From contig CALKIP010000079.1 of NCBI GenBank assembly GCA_937995995.1, positions 1-9,623 on the forward strand: a DNA stretch of 9,623 nt, read 5' to 3'. Positions 1 through 5,600 of the stretch are shown piece by piece (positions within the stretch are counted from its first letter, which is position 1; the number at the start of each line of letters is the position of its first letter). The notes beneath the pieces were generated by a model that saw only the letters and a list, made by a program, of their open reading frames with translations, did no database searches and was not told the origin of the DNA. Both the position numbers and the translations under genes were made by a program. This DNA is from an uncultured bacterium. GTDB taxonomy: Bacteria; Gemmatimonadota; Gemmatimonadetes; Longimicrobiales; RSA9.

Positions 1-491
1 ACCAGCGCATCGGACGGGCCGAGCTCGACCGTCCCCGCCACCAGGTTGCCCTCGACGTCGAGGATCGCCGAGACCCGGTCGGGCTCGACGCCGTTCAAGC
101 TGACCGGCACCCGCTCGCCGCCCTGTACGACGAAGCCGCCGCCGACCGCCTGGGGCGAGACCGCGGTGATCCCCGGGATCGTCTCGGCCAGGTCGACGAC
201 GCCGCGCCACCCCTCGATCTCCTCGCGCCGACGACGCCGCTCCTGACGCGCGAGCAGCACGGTGAAGCCCTCGATCGGCTCGATCAGACCGGGCTCCCTC
301 TCCTCGGGCTCCAGGCGGATGTGGGCGATGTTGCCGAGGATGTCGCGGATCAACTGGTCCTGCAGCCCGTTGATCAGCGAGGCGATGAAGACGAAGGCGA
401 CGATCCCGACGACCGTGGCCAGGAGGATGAGCACCGTCTGGAGGCCGCTGCTGCGCAGGTAGCGAATCGCAACGAGGATCTCGTATCTCAC
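1..491 (-). CDS. FtsX/MacB-type ABC exporter permease, N-terminal part (cut by window edge)
   Basis: This is the inner-membrane permease subunit of an ABC exporter. Only the first 163 codons are in the window and the reading frame is open to base 1. The chosen start is GTG at 491, 13 nt after the adaptor gene's stop, with a G-run (GGGGGG) just upstream as ribosome binding site. The protein begins MRYEILVAIRYLRSSGLQ, a short basic amphipathic segment. One membrane helix follows (about residues 18-40), then a periplasmic domain that includes the TIPGITAVSPQ stretch typical of MacB_PCD/FtsX-like permeases. There is no ATPase domain before the first helix, so this is not a fused MacB. A separate ATPase gene is expected beyond the left edge. 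The adaptor-then-permease order resembles DevB-DevC or LolC/E-like systems. The family is fairly sure and the substrate is unknown. Confidence 0.82.
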   Translation of the reverse strand, partial: MRYEILVAIRYLRSSGLQTVLILLATVVGIVAFVFIASLINGLQDQLIRDILGNIAHIRLEPEEREPGLIEPIEGFTVLLARQERRRRREEIEGWRGVVDLAETIPGITAVSPQAVGGGFVVQGGERVPVSLNGVEPDRVSAILDVEGNLVAGTVELGPSDAL

Positions 492-504
492 GATGCCCCC
501 CGCC

Positions 505-1701
505 TCAAGGCTCCACCGGTCGAGGGCGAACGCGCTGGCCCGGCTCGACCTGCCGCGGCGTCAACACGACCTCCTCGCCTGCCTCGAGCCCCGCGCGCAC
601 GACCACCCGCTCCGCCGGCCAGTCGATGATGCTTACCTCCCTCGGCACGACGACGCCATCTTCGACGACGTACACCCACGAGCGCACCTCCGACGGCGCG
701 ATGACCGCCTCCCGCGCGACAGTGAGCGCGTCCGCATACTCCGCTACGACGACGTTGATATCGACCGAGAGGCGGAACGGCAGTGCGGGCGGCGGGCCCG
801 AGAACTGGAGACGCACCGTGGCCGCGCCCGTCTCGGGATCGATGCCGTCCGAGACGTAGCTGATCCGCGCCTGGTAGACCTCGTCCTCGCCGATGGGCGT
901 GACCGTCGCCGGAAGGCCGGGGTAGAGGTCCGTGATGTAGCGCTCATCCACCAGCGCCTCGACGCGGCGCCCGCCCACCTCGGCCAGATCGTAGATCAGC
1001 GTCTCCGGCCCGACGACCTGGCCGGGATCGACCGGCCGCTCCAGGACGACCGCATCCATCGGCGCACGGAGGACGTAGTTGCCGAGCTGCGCCCGTCGTT
1101 CCTGGACCGCGGCCTCGAGCTGCGCCACATCCTGCTCACCGCGCTCGACCTCGAGGCGAGCCTGCTCGAGTTCCTGCTGGGCGATCGCGCCGCCACTGAA
1201 GAGCCGCTCGGCGCGGACCTGCTCGCGCCGCGCCTGCTCCAGCTCCACCCGCCGGGCGTTCACGGCGTCGATCGCCTGTGCGAGCTGCGCGACGCTCTCG
1301 TCGGCATCGAGCCGCGCCAATACCTGTCCCGCCGTCACCGTCGCACCTTCCGAGACCGTGAGCTCGACGATGCGGCCGCTCACCTCGGGGAGCACCTGCA
1401 CCGAGGTGCGTGCGTCGATCTCGCCCGTCAGCGCCAGCACGAGGACCACGTCCTCGCGGCGGACGACATCCGCCGCCGCCGCGGGGGGACGCAGCAGGAA
1501 ATAGATGATCCCGGCAATCAGGAGGGCCAGCAGCGCGAGCGCCGCCACGACGAGCACACGACGGCGCCGACCGGTCCGCTTCTGCGCGCGGCGACGTGCG
1601 TCCCCGTGCTTCGGGCGCCGCGGAACCCGACGCACACGCCGCACCCTGCGCCAGCGACTCGCACGCCGGCCCGGCACCTCCGGAGGCGTATCCGGCTTCA
1701 T
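505..1701 (-). CDS. HlyD/MacA-type periplasmic adaptor (membrane fusion protein)
   Basis: This 398-residue membrane fusion protein would link an inner-membrane transporter to an outer-membrane channel. The N-terminal 48 residues are strongly basic (19 Arg and 3 Lys). A single membrane anchor follows at about 49-70. Then come the first lipoyl half-motif (PEVSGRIVELTVSEGATVTAG region, about 105-125), a long alpha-helical hairpin rich in Gln, Glu and Arg (about 136-207), the second lipoyl half (LRAPMDAVVLERPVDPGQVV), a beta-barrel domain and a membrane-proximal domain ending at VEPGQRVRP. Length and domain order are normal for the family. The start is ATG at 1701 with only a weak upstream AAGGG. 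A GTG at codon 49 would remove the basic tail but has no better ribosome site. The permease begins 13 nt downstream, so the two form an operon. The 209 bp upstream hold no recognisable gene. Confidence 0.9.
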   Translation of the reverse strand: MKPDTPPEVPGRRASRWRRVRRVRRVPRRPKHGDARRRAQKRTGRRRRVLVVAALALLALLIAGIIYFLLRPPAAAADVVRREDVVLVLALTGEIDARTSVQVLPEVSGRIVELTVSEGATVTAGQVLARLDADESVAQLAQAIDAVNARRVELEQARREQVRAERLFSGGAIAQQELEQARLEVERGEQDVAQLEAAVQERRAQLGNYVLRAPMDAVVLERPVDPGQVVGPETLIYDLAEVGGRRVEALVDERYITDLYPGLPATVTPIGEDEVYQARISYVSDGIDPETGAATVRLQFSGPPPALPFRLSVDINVVVAEYADALTVAREAVIAPSEVRSWVYVVEDGVVVPREVSIIDWPAERVVVRAGLEAGEEVVLTPRQVEPGQRVRPRPVEP

Positions 1702-1910
1702 CGCGATCCGCGCCCTTGCCCGACCTCGTCTTTCATGCGCACTCCGACCGACTTCAGCGCAAGGCGCGAGCCGGACACCACCGGCGCCCGAACGCGCTCG
1801 GGACCGGGGTGCTACGGCAGGCTACAGGGCTGCACGCGACGAGTGGCGGATTGGACCTGTTTCCATCGGAGCCCCGCACTCCATCGGGAGGCGAGCGCCA
1901 GGAGGGTGCG

Positions 1911-2633
1911 TCAGCGGCGGACCAGCCAGTCGGCCAGCCAGAGACCGACGACCACGTCGTAGAGGAAGTGCGCCAGCATCGAGGGGACGACGCTGCCGGT
2001 GACGAGCAGCGGAACGGTGAGGACGAGGCCGAGGAGCGCCGCGCGCACGGCGCCCGCGAGGTTCTGATAGGCGTGCAGTACGCCGAAGACGGCGGCGGCC
2101 AGCGCGACCGCGATCCAGAGATGCCCCGTCGCTACGCCCAGCGCGGGGATCAGGAAGCCGCGGAAGACCAACTCCTCCGCCACCCCCGCCGAGAGTGAGA
2201 GGCCGACGAAGACCACCCGCTCCACGGGTGTCCGTGGCAGGAGCTGCAGCAGGACCGCACTCTCCCGCACGCCCAGCATGCGCCACAGCGCCGCGAGCAC
2301 GAGAGTACCCAGGAGCGCCGTGAGCGTCCACGCCGTGAGCGAAGCAGCCGGGAGGCGGACGAGCCCCAGCGTCGCCAGGTCGAAGCCACTCGTCACGCCG
2401 GCGCCGAAGGCCAGTAGACCCAGAAACCACAGCGCGGCCGCCGAGGAAAGATAGACGGGGAGGCGCGGCAGGTCCGCGACTTCGATGCCCACCGACTCCG
2501 CCTGCGCTACCGAAAGCGCCGGAAGCACCGCAAGCAGGATCACGATCAGCAAACGCGCCGGCCACGCCAGCCCGTCGCTCGCACTCCAGACGAGCACGGC
2601 CGCACCCAGCGTCATGACAAGCCGAAGCCGCAT
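1911..2633 (-). CDS. CPBP-family intramembrane metalloprotease (Rce1/Abi-like)
   Basis: This 240-residue polytopic membrane protein carries the three CPBP signature motifs. They are EELVFRG (E153, E154, R158), FGVLH (F183, H187) and HFLYD (H222, D226), each within hydrophobic helices; E153/E154, H187 and H222 are the expected glutamate and histidine active-site ligands. About six to eight membrane segments are visible, beginning right after the start. I chose ATG at 2633 because GGGAGAG lies directly upstream and a hydrophobic helix follows at once. The frame also opens at a GTG at 2738, but the extra 35 residues are non-hydrophobic, low in pattern and lack a ribosome site. Known members act in CAAX-type processing, bacteriocin self-immunity or unknown proteolysis, and nothing nearby names a substrate. 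It lies 209 bp upstream of the adaptor gene on the same strand, so co-transcription is possible but not shown. Confidence 0.9.
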   Translation of the reverse strand: MRLRLVMTLGAAVLVWSASDGLAWPARLLIVILLAVLPALSVAQAESVGIEVADLPRLPVYLSSAAALWFLGLLAFGAGVTSGFDLATLGLVRLPAASLTAWTLTALLGTLVLAALWRMLGVRESAVLLQLLPRTPVERVVFVGLSLSAGVAEELVFRGFLIPALGVATGHLWIAVALAAAVFGVLHAYQNLAGAVRAALLGLVLTVPLLVTGSVVPSMLAHFLYDVVVGLWLADWLVRR

Positions 2634-2879
2634 TCTCTCCCGTCGCAGTTCCGTTGGCTCGTACCCAATCGCACAGGACCGAGTGGCACCCGGCAGCCCA
2701 CTCCGCAGCAAGCTACCCGGTCCGCGTGCCCGAGTCACCCCGAAGCGGAAAACTCGCGCCGAATGGGTACACAGGAATTCATATAGAATGCGACTGAACC
2801 GTTCGCTCTGGACTGGACCCCGTGCGCCTACCCTTACACACGCCCCTGCCCGACGAAAGACGAGATCCCGGACACGGGC

Positions 2880-2894
2880 ACGCGTACGCGTACG
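2880..2894. repeat. Short overlapping palindromes (ACGCGTACGCGTACG)
   Basis: The 15 bases contain two overlapping 12-bp perfect palindromes, ACGCGTACGCGT (2880-2891) and CGTACGCGTACG (2883-2894), which arise from a tandem 6-mer. They lie between the terminator and the CPBP gene. They could be a protein-binding site or simply low-complexity GC sequence, and there is no evidence for a function. Confidence 0.4.
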
Positions 2895-2930
2895 GACCTG
2901 CTGAATCGGGTCTTGACCCGGAAAACAGTA

Positions 2931-2962
2931 CGGGCGGAGCGAGGTACCCCTCGCTCCGCCCG
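2931..2962 (-). terminator. Perfect 14-bp hairpin, intrinsic terminator of the 111-residue gene
   Basis: The arms CGGGCGGAGCGAGG and CCTCGCTCCGCCCG are exact reverse complements around a 4-base loop. The hairpin starts 22 bases after the stop at 2985-2987. On the minus strand it is followed, after four bases, by TTTT, so it can act as a factor-independent terminator with a short, imperfect U-tract. A second inverted repeat (2907-2920, CGGGTC/GACCCG with a 2-base centre) comes next in the direction of transcription. The plus-strand side has no T-run and no gene that needs it. Confidence 0.75.
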
Positions 2963-2984
2963 TGACTGCGATCGGCGACGCCGG

Positions 2985-3320
2985 TCAGCTCATCGTGACG
3001 ATCCGACGCACGAAGGGAGAGTGCGCCAGGTGCTCTGCCTGCTCACCGTTCACCTGCGCCATCAGTGCCGAGCCACCTGCCGTCAGCTCGATGATGCTCG
3101 CCAATCCACCCACACCCTCGATTTCCTGCATCACACGGTAGGCCCGCATGGTCGAGGCCGTGGAGTTACGCCCCTGATGCACCTCGATGCGAACCCGCAT
3201 CGGGGCTAGAGAGGCCGAAGTCCCTGCCGGCTCCAACTGGAGCTTCTCCATGGCGTCGCGCCGACGCACCGGCCGAAGCCGGCGGAACGGCACACGCTCG
3301 AACTCCTGCTGTCCCCGCAT
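2985..3320 (-). CDS. Small protein (111 aa), possible stand-alone I9/subtilisin-propeptide-like domain
   Basis: The gene opens with ATG at 3320 behind a good AGGAGA site six bases away, so it is very likely translated. Residues 1-40 are basic and look disordered. Residues 41-111 read as beta-alpha-beta-beta-alpha-beta: MRVRIEVHQ, then a helix from about 52 to 70, strands ASIIEL and ALMAQVN, then GEQAEHLAHSPFVRRIVTM. The last part resembles the ending of peptidase-inhibitor I9/S8 propeptides, where a strand is followed by a 'x-E-Q-x-x-x-L-x-x-x-P-x-V-x-x-I' helix-strand. No subtilisin lies in the window, so it could be a free inhibitor or chaperone, or an unrelated ferredoxin-like fold. It appears to have its own promoter region (3437-3464) and terminator (2931-2962), which suggests a single-gene unit. 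The coding call is good; the fold call is tentative. Confidence 0.72.
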   Translation of the reverse strand: MRGQQEFERVPFRRLRPVRRRDAMEKLQLEPAGTSASLAPMRVRIEVHQGRNSTASTMRAYRVMQEIEGVGGLASIIELTAGGSALMAQVNGEQAEHLAHSPFVRRIVTMS

Positions 3321-3409
3321 GGCTGTCTCCTATGCCAATGAGCGCCTTGCAGCGCCCGTATATCGTGTCTCATCGCCCACCTCCCCGACACCACGCCGGC
3401 TCGGCGGAC

Positions 3410-3431
3410 GCTCCACCCAATCGGGTGGAGC
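3410..3431. promoter_or_regulatory. 22-bp hairpin/palindrome between the PAP2-like gene and the small-protein gene
   Basis: GCTCCACCC and GGGTGGAGC are perfect 9-bp arms around a 4-base loop (AATC on plus, GATT on minus). It is 36 bases beyond the PAP2-like gene's stop codon and 89 bases before the small gene's start. There is no T-run after it in either direction, so an intrinsic terminator is not clear. Its edge coincides with the +1 expected from the -10-like hexamer at 3437-3442, which makes an operator or a 5'-end RNA hairpin plausible. Confidence 0.55.
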
Positions 3432-3436
3432 CCGCT

Positions 3437-3464
3437 AACATAATAAGGTTTGCCGAATGCGCAA
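3437..3464 (-). promoter_or_regulatory. Candidate promoter for the 111-residue gene
   Basis: On the minus strand, TTGCGC (3459-3464) and TATGTT (3437-3442) are separated by 16 bp. They lie in the only clearly AT-rich patch of the region, right after the PAP2-like stop. The match to sigma-70 hexamers is partial (3/6 and 4/6). It would give a leader of about 110 bases that starts with the 9-bp hairpin. Confidence 0.35.
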
Positions 3465-3467
3465 GGA

Positions 3468-4325
3468 TTATTTTTCGCGCCCGAGGATCCGGCAAACTGT
3501 GGGCGCCACGGCGACGACGAGGAGGCCGAGGATCAGGCCGGCGACGGCGTCGGTCGCGTAGTGGAAACCGCCGTAGATGGCGCCGGCGGCGAGGCCCGTG
3601 GCGAGAATCGCTAGCCAAGGGGCGGCCTTCGGCAGCAGCCGCCAGGCGAGGGCGGCCTGGGCGAACGCCACGCCCACGTGCGACGACGGGAACGCGGCAC
3701 CCTGGCTCGAGCCGGCCTCGAGCAGGCGGTGCGTGAACTGGTAGAGGACGCCATCGGCGATCGCGCCGCCCGGGGCGGGGAAGAGATAGCGCGGCCCCTG
3801 GACCGGGAAGTAGATGAAGAAGAGGTAATGCGCGAAGAAGACGAGCATCACCGCGAAGACGTTGAAGCGGAAGTCCTCGCGCCGGCCCATGAGCAGGAGC
3901 GCGAGCGGCGGTCCGTAGATGATGAAGTAGTACGAGAGGTAGGCGCCGTGGAGCATCTCGGAGAGCGCGAGGAACGGCGCGGCCGCCGCCCACTCCCGGC
4001 TCGGCTGCCCGCCGAAGATCGTCTCCTCGATGTCCAGGATCAGCGGATCGAAGTAGTACCCATCCCAGACCGCGAGGTTGAGCGGCGCGAGTTCGGCGTA
4101 GAGTACCGGGATCAGGAGGAGCGGGTACGCATCCGCGATCAACGCCGCCACGCGCGGCATCCGCTCGCGCACGGCGCGGCTGAAGGCCGAGAACGGCGGC
4201 ACGCCGAGCGCGAGTCCGGCCGCGGCGATGTGCGCGGCCAGGATGAGCGGCCACGCCGGCCCGCGGTGCGGGAAGACCAGAGCGACGGCCGACACCAACA
4301 TGTAGAGCGCGAAGAGGCGATCCAT
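3468..4325 (-). CDS. PAP2/AUR1-like membrane phosphotransferase, candidate sphingolipid head-group enzyme
   Basis: This 285-residue polytopic protein has about six to eight hydrophobic helices. Its phosphatase/transferase signature is FPSSHVG (S215, H216) and, further on, GGFHYATDAVAG (H255, D259). These correspond to the nucleophile-side histidines and the aspartate of the PAP2 superfamily. The classical first motif KX6RP is not visible; VQGPRY (Q176-Y180) occupies that area. This pattern, together with the upstream LDIEETIFG segment (97-105), is closer to the PAP2_3/AUR1 inositol-phosphorylceramide synthase group than to soluble-type acid phosphatases. The frame stays open upstream to 4760, but that part overlaps the preceding gene out of frame. 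ATG at 4325 follows a GGAAAGG site and starts at the first helix. It is the last gene of the lipid run, 74 bp after the ceramide-synthase-like gene. Transfer of a phospho-head group to ceramide is inferred; a plain lipid phosphatase is the alternative. Confidence 0.85.
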   Translation of the reverse strand: MDRLFALYMLVSAVALVFPHRGPAWPLILAAHIAAAGLALGVPPFSAFSRAVRERMPRVAALIADAYPLLLIPVLYAELAPLNLAVWDGYYFDPLILDIEETIFGGQPSREWAAAAPFLALSEMLHGAYLSYYFIIYGPPLALLLMGRREDFRFNVFAVMLVFFAHYLFFIYFPVQGPRYLFPAPGGAIADGVLYQFTHRLLEAGSSQGAAFPSSHVGVAFAQAALAWRLLPKAAPWLAILATGLAAGAIYGGFHYATDAVAGLILGLLVVAVAPTVCRILGREK

Positions 4326-4399
4326 CGCCTTTCCGGCTCCGGCCTCGCCTCCTCCCGCTCCGCCCCCGCCGCCTACCTCAGGACCCTCTACGGGGCGCT

Positions 4400-5584
4400 T
4401 CAGAGCGTCTTTTCGTAGATCCGGTACGTCTTGTAGACTCGGGCTCCCATTCGCTCGAGCCCCCGGCGCATGTCCCAATTGTCCTCCAGAATCCACGAGC
4501 ACTCGGCTCGATAGAAGCCTTCCTTCACGCCCTCGCGGAAGATGTGCAGGTAGAGCATCGCATCGAGCCCCATCCTGCGGTAGCCCGGCTTGAGGCCGAG
4601 CGTGAGCACCCGCGCGGCGTCGATCTTCCGCTGGTGCCAGAGCAGCTTGAAGATGCCGAACGGCAGGAGCCGACCATTGACGTACCGGAGCGCGCGGTTG
4701 TAGTCCGGCAGCGCGAGGGCGAAGCCGACGGGCTCGCCTTCGACCTCGGCGATCGCGCACAGCTTCGGGTTGACCACCGGTTTGAGCTGCTTCGCCAGAT
4801 TCGCGAACTCCTCTTCCGTCATCGGGACGAAGCCCCAGTTCCGCTCCCAGGCGCTGTTGTAGATCGCCTCGATGCGCTCGACCTCACCCGCGAAGTCGCG
4901 CATGTCGAGTGAGCGGATCCGGACCCGCCCGGCCTTCTGCAGCCGCGCCACGCCACGGACCAGCCGCTCGGGCGGGTTCGGGTCGTCGAGCCAGTAGGCC
5001 AGCAGGTCCTTGGCCTTGTCGTAGCCGGCCGCCTCGACGAGCGCCGGGTAGTAGCGCGGCGTGTGCGCCATCATGACCGCCGGCGGGTGCTCGAAGCCGT
5101 CGACCAGCATGCCGAGGCCGCTCTCCTCGTTGGTCGAGAAGCTCATCGGCCCCTGCACACGCTCCATCCCGCGCTCACGGAGCCATGCCTCGGCGGTCTC
5201 GAGCAGCGCGCCGGCCACCTCGGCGTCGTCGATGCACTCGAAGAAGCCGAAGTGGCCGAGTCGCTCCTCGTGGAACTCGTTGTGGCGGTGGTTGACGATC
5301 GCGGCGATCCGCCCGACGACATCACCGCCGCGCCAGGCCAGGAAGTACTCGACCTCGGCGTGGCGGTGGAAGGGGTGCCGGCCCCGGTCCAGCACGGACT
5401 TCAGATCGTGCAGCAGCGGCGGCACCCACAAGGGATCGTCAGCGTAGATCCGCCACGGCAGGCGCAGGAAGCGCTTCAGCTCCGCGCGGCCGCGGACCGG
5501 CCGGACCGCGACGGATGGGGCCGCGCCCCGGGCGGTATCCGTGCCACCCACCGCGCCCGAGCCCGTCGTCGTCGCACCGCTCAT
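4400..5584 (-). CDS. bcerS: GNAT-like acyltransferase of the YghO/bacterial ceramide synthase (bCerS) type
   Basis: This 394-residue protein belongs to the large GNAT-like family that includes YghO. Visible landmarks are WRIYADDPLWVPPL near residues 44-57, GPMSFSTNEESG at about 145-156, and a C-terminal acetyltransferase-like half. That half has AIAEVEGEPVGFALALPDYN, then LGLKPGYRRMGLDAMLY (acyl-donor loop region, about 329-344) and the closing ECSWILEDNWDMRRGLERMG. In Caulobacter such a protein N-acylates 3-ketosphinganine beside Spt, and the position directly downstream of an Spt-type gene supports the same role here. I prefer ATG at 5584 over GTG at 5593. ATG has GGGTG six bases upstream, while GTG has no ribosome site. 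Only 13 bases separate the Spt stop from this start, and a palindrome fills them, which suggests translational coupling. By sequence alone it could be annotated only as an N-acetyltransferase. Confidence 0.82.
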   Translation of the reverse strand: MSGATTTGSGAVGGTDTARGAAPSVAVRPVRGRAELKRFLRLPWRIYADDPLWVPPLLHDLKSVLDRGRHPFHRHAEVEYFLAWRGGDVVGRIAAIVNHRHNEFHEERLGHFGFFECIDDAEVAGALLETAEAWLRERGMERVQGPMSFSTNEESGLGMLVDGFEHPPAVMMAHTPRYYPALVEAAGYDKAKDLLAYWLDDPNPPERLVRGVARLQKAGRVRIRSLDMRDFAGEVERIEAIYNSAWERNWGFVPMTEEEFANLAKQLKPVVNPKLCAIAEVEGEPVGFALALPDYNRALRYVNGRLLPFGIFKLLWHQRKIDAARVLTLGLKPGYRRMGLDAMLYLHIFREGVKEGFYRAECSWILEDNWDMRRGLERMGARVYKTYRIYEKTL

Positions 5585-5600
5585 CGGGTGCACCCGATCA
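5581..5600 (-). promoter_or_regulatory. Palindrome spanning the Spt stop and the bCerS-like start (possible coupling hairpin)
   Basis: The 20 bases TGATCGGGTGCACCCGATGA (minus strand) form a palindrome with one mismatch. The inner 16 bases (5583-5598) are perfect. As RNA they fold into a 6-bp stem AUCGGG/CCCGAU with loop UGCA. The left arm starts in the Spt TGA stop codon and contains the GGG of the ribosome site. The right arm contains the first two bases of the downstream ATG. A ribosome terminating on Spt would open the stem, which fits translational coupling. The geometry is seen directly; the function is inferred. Confidence 0.5.

Larger units (their letters stand above)
2634..2984. other. 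351-bp intergenic region without a convincing gene
   Basis: This stretch separates the CPBP protease start from the stop of the 111-residue gene, both on the minus strand. It holds the hairpin terminator at 2931-2962, a smaller inverted repeat at 2907-2920 and a palindromic repeat at 2880-2894. An AT-richer patch around 2775-2795 reads, on the minus strand, TTCTATATGAATTCC and could contain a -10 element (TATATG) for the CPBP gene. No good -35 hexamer is placed 17 bp upstream, so I do not call a promoter. Open frames here on the plus strand are antisense to flanking genes and have no coding features. Confidence 0.6.

Noticed and set aside
1702..1910. Short leader frame ending ...RGSR with its TGA overlapping the adaptor ATG
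   Set aside because: A short frame starting at an ATG 12 codons upstream is possible, but it has no clear ribosome site and no Trp/Leu-type leader composition, so it cannot be told from chance.
493..1962. Long plus-strand open frame of 489 codons
   Set aside because: It is antisense to the adaptor gene, has no domain pattern, is rich in Arg/His/Asp from the codon bias of the opposite strand, and runs through the non-coding gap.
1822..2565. Second minus-strand frame of 247 codons over the CPBP gene
   Set aside because: It is offset from the CPBP frame, which carries the conserved motifs, and is Gly/Arg/Pro-rich without a pattern.
3678..4418. Plus-strand open frame of 246 codons rich in Glu and Arg
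   Set aside because: It is antisense to the PAP2-like gene, and its charged low-complexity composition results from reading codons for hydrophobic residues backwards.
4326..4760. N-terminal extension of the PAP2-like frame
   Set aside because: It overlaps the end of the ceramide-synthase-like gene out of frame. The ATG at 4325 has a ribosome site and starts at the first membrane helix.
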